Source: Phycisphaerales bacterium (GTDB lineage Bacteria; Planctomycetota; Phycisphaerae; Phycisphaerales; UBA1924). Taken from it: a DNA stretch of 64,000 bases. Below are positions 36,567 to 44,687 of this stretch, one piece after another. How positions within the stretch are numbered: the stretch's first letter is position 1; each line of letters begins with the position of its first letter. The stretch covers positions 1 to 64,000 of the forward strand of contig JADYYE010000047.1 of assembly GCA_020853815.1 (NCBI GenBank), written 5' to 3'. A program made the position numbers and the translations under genes. The notes beneath the pieces are model-generated. The model worked only from the letters and a program-made list of their open reading frames with translations. It did no database searches and had not been told where the DNA came from.

Positions 36567-37261
36567 GGGTTTCGGCCTCCGGCCTTGGTGCGATCGCGGA
36601 GGGCTTTCATGCGGGCCTCGGCTTCCATGCGGCGGCGCTGCATGTCTTCGTTGCCTCCGGCTTCGGCGGCGTCGTCGGGAGAGGGCGGGACGGCGGGAGC
36701 GGCGGCGGCGTCGGTGATGGTGGTGACGGCGGAGGCGGTGCGGGCGGATTTTTCGACGCGGCGCTCGCCCTGGGCGTCGCGGATGACAACGCCCTCGGCG
36801 TCGATGGTGACGACTTCGAGCGTTCCGCCGTCGACCATCGCGATGGACTTGCCCTCGGCGATCATGCGTTGCTTTTCGCCGACGCGGAGGAGGGCGATCT
36901 TCCGCGTGGGTTCGAGGACGGCGCCGAGGTATTTGATTTCGGTGTTGTTCGGTTGGTTGGGGTTGGGGACTTCGGTGGGCTCGGGTTGGGGCGCGGCGGG
37001 CTTGGGCTTGTTGGAGACCAGGGCAAGCCGGGCCGCGGCGGCGTTCATGTCGTGGGAGGGCGTGGGCTTTCCGGCCTGTGGGTCGGCGGGCGGCTTGATG
37101 TCGGGCCATTGGATCGGCCCGGGGGATGCGGGGGCGTCGCCCAAGCCGGGCAGGCGAAAAACGAGGGCGGCGAGTGCCAGGAGGGCGGCGGCGATCGCGG
37201 CGAACTGCGCGATTCGCCTGGCGTGGCTCGCTTCTCTCTGGGTCAGGCTCCGCCCGCTCAT
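36563..37261 (-). CDS. GspC/PilP-like type II secretion protein
   Basis: This 232-residue protein has a membrane helix at about 20-40 and, at about 105-175, a small beta domain (EIKYLGAVLEPTRKIALLRVG; GGTLEVVTIDAEGVVIRDAQ) like the homology region of GspC or PilP, which contacts the secretin. The linker is Pro-rich, and the C-terminal 50 residues are charged and helical. AAGGAG lies 5 bases before the ATG at 37261. It overlaps the GspL-like gene. Whether GspC or PilP is the better name cannot be settled by eye. Confidence 0.68.
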   Translation of the reverse strand: MSGRSLTQREASHARRIAQFAAIAAALLALAALVFRLPGLGDAPASPGPIQWPDIKPPADPQAGKPTPSHDMNAAAARLALVSNKPKPAAPQPEPTEVPNPNQPNNTEIKYLGAVLEPTRKIALLRVGEKQRMIAEGKSIAMVDGGTLEVVTIDAEGVVIRDAQGERRVEKSARTASAVTTITDAAAAPAVPPSPDDAAEAGGNEDMQRRRMEAEARMKALRDRTKAGGRNP

Positions 37262-37338
37262 GGTCACTCCTTGACGTGCCGCGATTCTGGTGAATCGATG
37301 CGGCGTCGGGCGATGGTTCGCCCGTTATTGCCATCAGT

Positions 37339-38136
37339 CTATCGAACTTCGAGCTTTGTCCACGCGAGGATGGAGGTTCGGCGGGCGCCGGCGTCGCCCT
37401 GGCCGCGCTGGACCATGTTTCCGATGACGGCGTAACCGCCGTAGCGGGCGACGGCACGTCCGTCGGGGGTGCGGGCTTCGAGGATGGCGCGGAAGAAGGT
37501 GGGATCGACGGCGACCATACGTGTGATGGCGTCGCGTTCGTTGTTTTCCAGGCCGATGCCGTTCAGGGCCTCGCTGAGGTCTTCGGGCGCGATGGAGGTT
37601 CGCCCGCGCAGCTCGATGAGGGCGGCGGCGAGATCGGACTGTTTTTCGGGCGAGACGTTGGCGTTGACTATGGCGGCGATGACCTCGGGGGGAGCGCTGC
37701 CGAGGCTGACTTCGATGGGACCGAGCTTGCGGGTGAGAGATGGAAGTCGTGGGCCGGCGGTGGCGGCGAGTTCGTCGAAGGCGCGGCGCGGCGCGGGGAC
37801 GCCGGCGGCGGCGAGGGTGGCGCGATCGGCGTTCATGGTGCCCTGGGCGTCGAAGAGTCGGAGGGAGATGACCGTGCCGTCGGCGAGGGTGACGTCGAGG
37901 GCCTTGCCGGATTCATCGAGGAGTTCGCGGACGGGCCTGTTGCCGCGGGTGCGGAGCCAGTAGTCGATGATCTCCTTGGCCCCGCGTCCGAAATGGTGCT
38001 CGCGGTATTCGTCGGCCTGGCGCTTGACGGAGAGGGCCTGGGCGCTCTGGCGGTCGAGGAGTACGCCGATCATGACGCCGGCGATGGCGGTGAGCATGAC
38101 GACCATGGGGAGTGCGAAGGCCTTGGAGGGCTTCAT
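37339..38136 (-). CDS. GspK-like minor pseudopilin
   Basis: This 265-residue protein has an N-terminal hydrophobic helix after a short basic leader (KPSKAFALPMVVMLTAIAGVMIGVL), then a globular domain with tandem helix-hairpin motifs (NANVSPEKQSDLAAALIELRG; APEDLSEALNGIGL) typical of GspK. GspK caps the pseudopilus tip. It overlaps the upstream GspJ-like gene by four bases. A 77-base gap separates it from the GspC-like gene. A classical prepilin Gly at the cleavage site is not obvious. Confidence 0.75.
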   Translation of the reverse strand: MKPSKAFALPMVVMLTAIAGVMIGVLLDRQSAQALSVKRQADEYREHHFGRGAKEIIDYWLRTRGNRPVRELLDESGKALDVTLADGTVISLRLFDAQGTMNADRATLAAAGVPAPRRAFDELAATAGPRLPSLTRKLGPIEVSLGSAPPEVIAAIVNANVSPEKQSDLAAALIELRGRTSIAPEDLSEALNGIGLENNERDAITRMVAVDPTFFRAILEARTPDGRAVARYGGYAVIGNMVQRGQGDAGARRTSILAWTKLEVR

Positions 38137-39212
38137 TGGTTGCCCCCCGTGCCCGGCGTTGCGGGGGTTTTCGGCGGCTTGGGCTTGGGGCCGCCGGTGC
38201 TGAAGGGGGAGCCGCCGCCGGCGTTGGCGGGCTGATTGGGGGCGTTGGGTTGGTTGGAGTCGGCGTTGTCGGCTTCGGTGTTTTCTTCATCCGCGCCGTT
38301 GGCGCCGCGGGCCTCGCTCCCGTTATTCCAATCGACCTCGAACATCCACTTGCGCCAGAGTCCTTCGACGGTCTCGATCTCGATCTGGATGTAGCCGGGC
38401 AAGTCGCGTTCCCAGGTGGCGGCCAGTTCGTCCTTCATCTGTGAATCGTCGAACATCTGGACGTGGAAATAAACGAGGCGGTCCATGAGTTCGACGGGGG
38501 GCGGCGGGGGAGCGCCGACCGGCGTGCCGTCGTCGCCGAGAGAGGGCAGAGGTCGCCACCAGAGGGAGTAGGTCTGGGGTCGGTCGGGCGAGCGATCGCC
38601 GGGGACGGTGGGGTCAAGAGTTGGGCGGAGTTCAAGGACGGCGCGGAAAGCCTGGGAGACGCCAGCGCGGGACTGAGAGAGCTTGGACATGGCTCCCGAG
38701 TCGGAGTCGTTGTCGGCGAACATGCTGTCTTCGCTCTCGCGGAGCTTGGCATAGGCGAGGTCGTCGGCTTTGGAGCGGACGGGGATGGGCGAGCGGGAGA
38801 CAACGAGCTCGACGCGCTGGGCGAGGCCGGCGCCCGGGCCGCCTTGGCCTGTGTCGCGCCGGCGGAGGAGCACGCCCGAGAGCTGGGGATCGCGCGAGAG
38901 GATGAGGCGGGGGGGCGGCGGCGGGGCGGCGGGGACGGACGCGGCGTTCGGATCGCCTTCGGTGTTTCGGCTATCGCGCGCGAGGCGCGTCGACATAAGG
39001 AGATTGGAGAATGCGCGGCTCAGCACCTTATGGAGCCGTTCCGACTCGGTCACGCGCTCGAACTTCGCTCCGGCGAGGCGGTCGCTGCGCTGCAGGGTCA
39101 TGAGCACGCCCAGCGCGCCGATGAGGACGAGCGAGCCGATCGACGAGGCGAGGATGACCTCCAGGAGCGTGAAGGCGCGGGCGTGGGTGGGCGGGTGATG
39201 GCGGGGGTTCAC
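38133..39212 (-). CDS. GspJ-like minor pseudopilin
   Basis: This 359-residue protein has a prepilin leader ending RAFTLLEVILASSIGSLVLIG; Ala replaces the usual Gly before the Phe, with Glu at position +5. The rest is beta-rich with a Pro-rich, low-complexity tail (about 310-359). The order GspI-like, GspJ-like, GspK-like supports the name. It is long for GspJ (usually about 200 residues) because of internal and C-terminal extensions. Four-base overlaps link it to both neighbours. Confidence 0.75.
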   Translation of the reverse strand: MNPRHHPPTHARAFTLLEVILASSIGSLVLIGALGVLMTLQRSDRLAGAKFERVTESERLHKVLSRAFSNLLMSTRLARDSRNTEGDPNAASVPAAPPPPPRLILSRDPQLSGVLLRRRDTGQGGPGAGLAQRVELVVSRSPIPVRSKADDLAYAKLRESEDSMFADNDSDSGAMSKLSQSRAGVSQAFRAVLELRPTLDPTVPGDRSPDRPQTYSLWWRPLPSLGDDGTPVGAPPPPPVELMDRLVYFHVQMFDDSQMKDELAATWERDLPGYIQIEIETVEGLWRKWMFEVDWNNGSEARGANGADEENTEADNADSNQPNAPNQPANAGGGSPFSTGGPKPKPPKTPATPGTGGNQ

Positions 39213-39868
39213 GAGCCACCTCCGGGCGTGCGGAAGGTGGGCCTGGAACCGGCCGGCTTGGGAGCGGTCCTCGGAGTGGCGCGGTTGGGATTGGCGGGCT
39301 GGGCGGGTGTGGAGGGACGGGGGCCGGCGGGTGAGGAGCCCCCGCCTCCGGTCATGTCATCGAAGAGGCGTCGGCGTCCGGCGTCGCTGTTGATCAGTCG
39401 ATCGAACGCGTCGGGATTGCGATAGGCCATGGGGTACATGATGCGGGTGAGGGCGGCCTTGGGCATGGGCGAATCGGGCTCGAAGGCCTGTGAGCCGCCC
39501 GATTCCTCGCCCAGCCAGACGCGCACCGAGACCTGCTTCACGCGATCGAGCATGGAGCGGCGGGTGTCCGCGGCCTCCCTGGTTGCATCACCGGTGGTGG
39601 TGACGGTGACGGGGTCGATGGTGAGCGCCCAACGGAAGCGATCCTTGCCGTATTCGAGCGGGAGTGTTGAGTCGGGGAGCTGCTCGGGGTCGTCGAGGTA
39701 TTGGAGGATGATGCGATTGGCGAGTTCGTAGGCGGCCAGGGTGCGTTGTTCGTGGTGCTGGCGTCCGAGGACGAAAGAGAGCGCACCGAAGACGGCGGCG
39801 GCGACGAGGGCGAGGAGCGCCGAGGCGAAGAGGGTCTCAAGGAATGTCAGGCCGCGGCGGGAGGGCAT
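39209..39868 (-). CDS. GspI-like minor pseudopilin
   Basis: This 219-residue protein has a type IV prepilin leader (SRRGLTFLETLFASALLALVAAAVF) with Gly before the Leu-Thr-Phe-Leu-Glu core, as PilD substrates have. The globular part is short, and the last 50 residues are Pro/Ala/Arg-rich. The ATG at 39868 gives a normal six-residue leader; the frame is open further upstream. It overlaps the GspJ-like gene and lies 173 bases after gspG, across a heptamer repeat array. Confidence 0.72.
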   Translation of the reverse strand: MPSRRGLTFLETLFASALLALVAAAVFGALSFVLGRQHHEQRTLAAYELANRIILQYLDDPEQLPDSTLPLEYGKDRFRWALTIDPVTVTTTGDATREAADTRRSMLDRVKQVSVRVWLGEESGGSQAFEPDSPMPKAALTRIMYPMAYRNPDAFDRLINSDAGRRRLFDDMTGGGGSSPAGPRPSTPAQPANPNRATPRTAPKPAGSRPTFRTPGGGS

Positions 39869-39974
39869 GGGGAGGGCTCGGGGACGGGGCAATAGGGAAT
39901 GGGGAAAGAGATGGAGAGCAAATGGCAAACTTCACGAGCTGACGTGGGATCAGAGTTTGATGGATACTTCCAAC

Positions 39975-40037
39975 CGACTCACGACTCACGACTCACGACT
40001 CACGACTCACGACTCACGACTCACGACTCACGACTCA
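39975..40037. repeat. Nine perfect copies of CGACTCA
   Basis: A 63-bp heptamer array ends 4 bases beyond the gspG stop codon, between gspG and the GspI-like gene. Its unit is the reverse complement of TGAGTCG at 27491. All nine units are identical, which suggests recent expansion. Confidence 0.97.
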
Positions 40038-40041
40038 CGAC

Positions 40042-40458
40042 CTACTGCGGCTGCTTGTTCATGGTGAAGTAGTCGATGTCGTCGGGGGTGCCGGGCTGTT
40101 TGTCGGGGCCGGGGGAGCGCAGGGTGAAGTCCTGGCCGTTGAGCCCTTGGGGGGAGTAGATGAGATCGGAGCCCCAGCCGTCCTTGGCGGGCTTGGCGGA
40201 GTCGAGGATTTTGGCGGCGTAGAGGGAAGCGATGGCGGGGGGGTAGGCGCTGTTGTCGAGGTGGTAGGTCTTGAGGGCGTTGGAGACGATGTCGAGGGTG
40301 GCCATAGTGGCCTTGGCTTTGGCTTTTTCGCCGCCGGCGGTCACGCTGTAGGCGACGATGCCCGAGAGCACCGCGATGATCGCGACGACGAGCATGAGTT
40401 CGAGGAGCGAGAACGCGCGGGCGTGGATTCGATTCTTCTTCACGGCAGGCATCTCCAT
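40042..40458 (-). CDS. gspG: Major pseudopilin GspG
   Basis: This 138-residue protein has a prepilin leader (RAFSLLELMLVVAIIAVL, Glu at +5) and the GspG domain: ATLDIVSNALKTYHLDNSAYPP, then AKDGWGSDLIY and a C-terminal loop with PGPDKQPGTPDDID that matches the calcium-binding site of GspG. Ala replaces Gly before the cleaved Phe, as in the GspJ-like protein. GspG forms the body of the pseudopilus. It lies 24 bases after gspF on the same strand. Confidence 0.92.
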   Translation of the reverse strand: MEMPAVKKNRIHARAFSLLELMLVVAIIAVLSGIVAYSVTAGGEKAKAKATMATLDIVSNALKTYHLDNSAYPPAIASLYAAKILDSAKPAKDGWGSDLIYSPQGLNGQDFTLRSPGPDKQPGTPDDIDYFTMNKQPQ

Positions 40459-40482
40459 TCGGGCTCTTTCCCGTCAGGCTTC

Positions 40483-41748
40483 TTATTGAACATTTCCCGC
40501 CATTTTGATCAGCGGGGTCATGATCGAGAGCACCAGCGTCCCGACCATCAGGAACATCATCACGATCAGCGCGGGCTCCAGCGCCGCCATCAGGCGTGTT
40601 GAGCGCCGCTCAAGGTCCGCCGTCGCGTCGTCCGCGAGGGTGTCGAAGGCCTCCTGCAGATCACCCGCGCGTTCCGCGGCGATGAGCAGGCGGCGCGTCG
40701 TGAGCGGGAGCGCCTCGACCTCCTGGATCAGCGAGCGCAGCACGCCGCCCTCGACGAGGCGGGTGCGGAGGCGGGTAAGTTGCTTCACGAGCACCGGATC
40801 GCTCACCGCGCCCGTCGCGGTCGCGAGCGAATCCGCCAGTGTGACGCCCGAGCGGCTCATCGCGGCCATCACGGTGAAGAAGCGTGCCGACTCCTGGGCC
40901 TCGAGCACCGGACGGACAAACGGCAGGCGGCGCGAGAGCGAGACGATGGCGGCGACGATCAGCGATCGCGCGACGACGGCGGTGGTGATGAGGAGGCCGA
41001 ACGCCGCGAGCACCCAGGCCCACTGATCGCGCATGAAGGTGCCGGCAGTGATGAGGAGCTGGGTGAAGGCGGGGATTTCGCCGCCGGCGTTGGCGATGGC
41101 GCTGCCGATCTTGGGGACGACGAACATGAGAAGGAAGGTGGTGACGATGACGCTGATCGAGAGCACGATCGCGGGGTAGATGATGAGCGTGATTGCCTTG
41201 CCCGCGATGGCGAGCTGGCGGCGCGTGGTCGTCATCAGCTGGCGGGCGGCGCCCGCCAGATCGCCCGATCGCTCCGAGGCGCGGTACACCGCGACCGTAA
41301 TCGGGTCGAAGACCTCGACGGTCTGGGCGGCGTCGGCAAAGCCCGAGCCCGCGGCGACGAGTTCGCGCATCCGCTCGATCCGTGGGCGAACGCTCGGCGC
41401 GACCGCGGAGGCGGTGACTTCGAGCGCTTCGACCAGGGGCACGCCGCGAGAGAGGAGCTGGGCGAGTTGGAGGTGTACCTCGGCCTGATTCTTCAGCCCG
41501 ACCTTGGACGAGCTAGATCCCGCCAGGCCCACGGGAACTGTCCACACGCGGGTGGGGACCATCTGCTCGCGCCGGAGTTGTTCGGCCAGGTGGCGCTGGT
41601 CGCGGGCCTGACGGACCCCGATCTTCCGTCCGCCGGAGAAGGTGGTGGCGAGAAAGAGGTGGGTGGCGGGTGTCGACGGGGAGCCGGCGCGCCCCGGCGG
41701 AGCCGCGGACTGTGGGGACCGGGATTGGAAAACCCCATCGAAGGCCAT
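40483..41748 (-). CDS. gspF: Type II secretion inner-membrane protein GspF
   Basis: This 421-residue protein has two copies of the GspF domain, about 80-210 and 290-415 (LAQLLSRGVPLVEALEVTAS; MAAMSRSGVTLADSLATATG), with three membrane helices (about 185-210, 235-260, 390-415). It is the polytopic platform protein that couples the ATPase to the pseudopilus. It is the first gene of the nine-gene run. The N-terminal 75 residues are low-complexity and poorly conserved. ATG 41748 is preferred over a TTG two codons earlier. Confidence 0.9.
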   Translation of the reverse strand: MAFDGVFQSRSPQSAAPPGRAGSPSTPATHLFLATTFSGGRKIGVRQARDQRHLAEQLRREQMVPTRVWTVPVGLAGSSSSKVGLKNQAEVHLQLAQLLSRGVPLVEALEVTASAVAPSVRPRIERMRELVAAGSGFADAAQTVEVFDPITVAVYRASERSGDLAGAARQLMTTTRRQLAIAGKAITLIIYPAIVLSISVIVTTFLLMFVVPKIGSAIANAGGEIPAFTQLLITAGTFMRDQWAWVLAAFGLLITTAVVARSLIVAAIVSLSRRLPFVRPVLEAQESARFFTVMAAMSRSGVTLADSLATATGAVSDPVLVKQLTRLRTRLVEGGVLRSLIQEVEALPLTTRRLLIAAERAGDLQEAFDTLADDATADLERRSTRLMAALEPALIVMMFLMVGTLVLSIMTPLIKMAGNVQ

Positions 41749-41839
41749 ATGCAAGAGGATACCTCATGGCGAGGGCGGCGGTTCAACGGAATGGGGGGTG
41801 GGGGCGCCAAGTTGCGCGGGAGTGACGTGGCGGGCGGAC

Positions 41840-41878
41840 CAAATGGCTCAATCGCAAATGGCCAAATGGCCAAATTGA
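41840..41878. repeat. 8-bp tandem array (CAAATGGC)
   Basis: Units of CAAATGGC at 41840, 41855 and 41863, a degenerate unit at 41871 and a 7-base interruption lie upstream of both gspF and the dehydrogenase gene. The rest of the 269-base gap shows no gene. Confidence 0.8.
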
Positions 41879-42017
41879 AGGGCGGGAAGGGAGGGGCTAG
41901 ATGGGCCGGCTGCCCCGGTTTGGGGACGTTGGATTTGATTGACCTTCGGGGTGGGGGGGGACACCATTGAAGAGGCCCTGGTCGGGAGTTTGTGCCGGGG
42001 CCAGAAAGGTGAGAACT

Positions 42018-43133
42018 ATGTCAACGGTTACGCGCGGAGCCCCGAAAACGGCCCCGGTATCGGTTGAACTTCCTACCGGAAAGCGGGGCACCATGAGAGC
42101 GTTGTTCAAGCATCACGCGGGCACGGAACTCAAGTTTGACGCCGCCCGGCCCAAGCCGGTGTGCGGGGCGCGCGACGTGCTCATCCGCGTGTCGAAGGTC
42201 GGTATTTGCGGCACGGATCGGCACATCTGGGAGTGGGATACTTGGGCCGCTGGGCGGATCCCGGTCGGCATTGTCACCGGCCACGAATTCGTGGGCGTGA
42301 TCGAGGAAGTGGGCTCGGCCGTCACCAAGTACAAGCCGGGCCTGCGCGTCAGCGCCGAAGGGCACACGACGGCGTGGCTGGACTACAACGCGCGGACGGG
42401 CAACGCGCACATCGCGGCCGACACCCGGATCATCGGCGTCGATCGCGACGGCTGCTTTGCGGACTATGTCTGCGTGCCGGAGGAGAACGTCTGGCCGGTG
42501 CATCCGAACATCCCGGACAAGGTGGCGGCGGTGCTCGACCCGCTCGGCAACGCGGTTCACACCGTGATGGCGGCGGGGGTTTCGGCCAAGACCGTGCTGA
42601 TCACGGGCGTGGGGATCATCGGGCTGATGGCGGTGACCGTGGCCAAGGCCGCGGGGGCCAGCCGGATTTTCTGCACGGACATCGATCCTCGCCGCCTGGC
42701 TCTGGCCAAGAAGCTCGGCGCGGTCGAGGTCTTCGACGCGCGCCAGGGCGATGGTTGGGTGGGCGAGGTCCGCAAGGCCTGCCGCGGCGATGGCCCGGAC
42801 GTGCTGCTGGAGATGTCGGGGGCGGCGTCGAGCTTTGACCTTGGTTTCCGCGCGCTCCGCAACGGCGGGACGGCGGCCCTGCTCGGCATCCCCAGCAAGC
42901 CGCTGGTCTTCGACTGGAACCAGCACGTCGTCTTCAAGGGCGCGACCGTCCTTGGCATCAACGGGCGCAAGATGTTCGAGACCTGGTACCAGATGGAGTC
43001 GCTCCTGCTTTCGGGGCGCCTGGAGCTGGACGACATCATCACCCACGAGATGCCCATCGAGAACTTCAAGAAGGCGTTCGAGACCATGATCTGCGGCGAT
43101 GGGATCAAGGTCGTGATGAGCGTGAACGGCTGA
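42018..43133 (+). CDS. tdh: L-threonine 3-dehydrogenase-like zinc enzyme
   Basis: This 371-residue protein aligns by eye along the full length of E. coli Tdh, which oxidises threonine to 2-amino-3-ketobutyrate with NAD. Catalytic zinc ligands are present: Cys64 (GICGTD), His89-Glu90 (TGHEF). The Rossmann motif GVGIIGLMA and GREMFETW-like GRKMFETWYQM are also kept. The structural zinc site is gone: the 15-residue segment holding four Cys in E. coli reads AWLDYNARTGNAHIA (119-133) at equal length. AAAGGTGAG lies before the ATG at 42018; an internal ATG 75 bases later gives the classical length. No kbl gene adjoins it, so the substrate is uncertain. Confidence 0.83.
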   Translation: MSTVTRGAPKTAPVSVELPTGKRGTMRALFKHHAGTELKFDAARPKPVCGARDVLIRVSKVGICGTDRHIWEWDTWAAGRIPVGIVTGHEFVGVIEEVGSAVTKYKPGLRVSAEGHTTAWLDYNARTGNAHIAADTRIIGVDRDGCFADYVCVPEENVWPVHPNIPDKVAAVLDPLGNAVHTVMAAGVSAKTVLITGVGIIGLMAVTVAKAAGASRIFCTDIDPRRLALAKKLGAVEVFDARQGDGWVGEVRKACRGDGPDVLLEMSGAASSFDLGFRALRNGGTAALLGIPSKPLVFDWNQHVVFKGATVLGINGRKMFETWYQMESLLLSGRLELDDIITHEMPIENFKKAFETMICGDGIKVVMSVNG

Positions 43134-43173
43134 CGCGGGGACGGCGGAAACGCCGCTGGTGCGAAGTCCGATC

Positions 43174-43216
43174 CAGGCCGGGATTTGCCGAAGGGCGAAT
43201 TCCGGCCTGTTTTGTT
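43174..43216 (+). terminator. Rho-independent terminator after the dehydrogenase
   Basis: A 16-bp stem with two mismatches (43174-43189 with 43194-43209) and loop GAAG is followed by TTTTGTT. Confidence 0.88.
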
Positions 43217-43241
43217 GGGAGGATTGGTCGCTCTCAATTCG

Positions 43242-43307
43242 TGTCAATTTTTCATTGTTTGACAGTGCAGTCAAAGACGGATACTCTCAATATCCGAAAA
43301 ATTGACA
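43242..43307 (+). promoter_or_regulatory. Fic promoter flanked by a perfect 12-bp inverted repeat
   Basis: TGTCAATTTTTC (43242-43253) and its exact reverse complement (43296-43307) flank a promoter: TTGACA (43259-43264), 17 bases, then TACTCT (43282-43287). Further TTGACA-like half-sites lie at 43259 and 43312. This arrangement suits a repressor that binds both arms. The region is much more AT-rich than its surroundings. Confidence 0.7.
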
Positions 43308-43316
43308 GGATTTGAC

Positions 43317-44663
43317 ATGCACACCGAACGACCACCAACGCTCAAGGAACTGTTCGACAACGCGACGATGGACGCCATCACTCGCGTTCGAGCGTTGCAG
43401 GATCGAGTGGCAGACTTGCAGGCCGAGTATCGGCCATGGCACAAGGTCAAGTACATCGCCAGCGAACGCGGGATTGATCCGAAGGATGCGTGGTTTGCGG
43501 TCAAGCTCAGGCGTCCTTGGACAGAACTTCCCTTCCGTCAGACCGGTGGAAACCCGTTTCATTGGTGCGGTGGCAATCACCTGATCGAGCCGCTTCATCG
43601 CATTGATATCGCGGTGGGCGGAGGAGGAGCATCATCGTTGCACGCACCGGATGGGGTTCTGGCCAGCCCAGAGCACCGGGCGAGGCTGCAGATTCGCACC
43701 ATGATGGACGAGGCGGCCGAGTCCTCGATCATTGAAGGAGCTGCGACAACGCGCAAGGCAGCGGTTGAAATGTTGCGGTCACAGCGGCCACCGCGATCGA
43801 CCGGCGAGCGGATGGTGGTAAACAACTATCTGGGCATGCAGTTCATAAAGAGAAAACTCCGTGAAGACCTGACACCGGAGCTACTGCTGGAACTCCAGGG
43901 GATATTGACGGAGGGAACGCTGAAGGATGCGGGCGAATCGCGCCGCTGGCGTCGCCCGGATGAAAACGTGAATGTCGTCGATGTTCGCACCGAGGATGTC
44001 ATCCACACGCCGCCTCATGCGGACGAAATTCCCGAAAGAGTTCGGATGCTCTGCGGCTTTGCAAATCAGCGGCACGAGGGCTCCAATTTCATCCACCCCA
44101 TCGTGAAGGCAAGCATCCTGCATTTCATGATGGGCTATGACCACCCGTTCGTCGATGGAAACGGCCGGACGGCCCGAGCAGTGTTTTACTGGGCGGCGAT
44201 TCGTGCGGGATACTGGCCGTTCGAGTTCATGCCGATTTCCGAACGGATAAGGGCCGGTGCTTCACGCTATCCACAGGCGTATCTGGATTCGGAGCTTGAC
44301 GAAGGCGATCTCACCTATTTCATCGTGTACAAGCTCGATATCATCGAACAGTCACTGGACCTGTTTGCGCGACGGCTCCGCCGCGAGGAAGAGAAGATCC
44401 GGCAGGCCGACCTACTCATCAAGGTCTCCAAGAAGCTCAACCTGAGACAGCGGCTGCTGCTTCAGCACGCGCTCCGACGACCATCGACCCGCTATACGCG
44501 ACTGAGCCACAAGACCTCCAACGGGATCTCACTCAATACGGCGGCGACCGATCTTGAAGGACTTGTGCGTCTGCGGCTCATGGCAAAGATCTCGGACGGA
44601 AATGAACTCGTCTATGTACCGTCGCCAAATCTCCGGGCACGTCTGGCGAAGCACGGCTTGTGA
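43317..44663 (+). CDS. Fic-domain protein (probable AMP transferase)
   Basis: This 448-residue protein has the Fic motif HPFVDGNGRTAR (His276) that transfers AMP or another group to a target protein. SSIIEG at 136-141 fits the inhibitory helix motif (S/T)xxxE(G/N), N-terminal to the Fic core, so it would be a self-inhibited class II enzyme. An N-terminal Fic-N-like region precedes it, and the C-terminal 110 residues form a winged-helix-like domain (RPSTRYTRLSHKTSNGISLNTAATDLEGLVRL) that could bind DNA. AGGA 6 bases upstream supports ATG 43317. No antitoxin gene adjoins it. Lower GC and its own operator suggest transfer. Confidence 0.88.
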   Translation: MHTERPPTLKELFDNATMDAITRVRALQDRVADLQAEYRPWHKVKYIASERGIDPKDAWFAVKLRRPWTELPFRQTGGNPFHWCGGNHLIEPLHRIDIAVGGGGASSLHAPDGVLASPEHRARLQIRTMMDEAAESSIIEGAATTRKAAVEMLRSQRPPRSTGERMVVNNYLGMQFIKRKLREDLTPELLLELQGILTEGTLKDAGESRRWRRPDENVNVVDVRTEDVIHTPPHADEIPERVRMLCGFANQRHEGSNFIHPIVKASILHFMMGYDHPFVDGNGRTARAVFYWAAIRAGYWPFEFMPISERIRAGASRYPQAYLDSELDEGDLTYFIVYKLDIIEQSLDLFARRLRREEEKIRQADLLIKVSKKLNLRQRLLLQHALRRPSTRYTRLSHKTSNGISLNTAATDLEGLVRLRLMAKISDGNELVYVPSPNLRARLAKHGL

Positions 44664-44687
44664 TTCACTCCGGCACTACCCTCCCCC

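Noticed and set aside
39975-40037. Possible CRISPR array
   Set aside because: The 7-bp units are directly adjacent with no spacers, and no cas genes are present.
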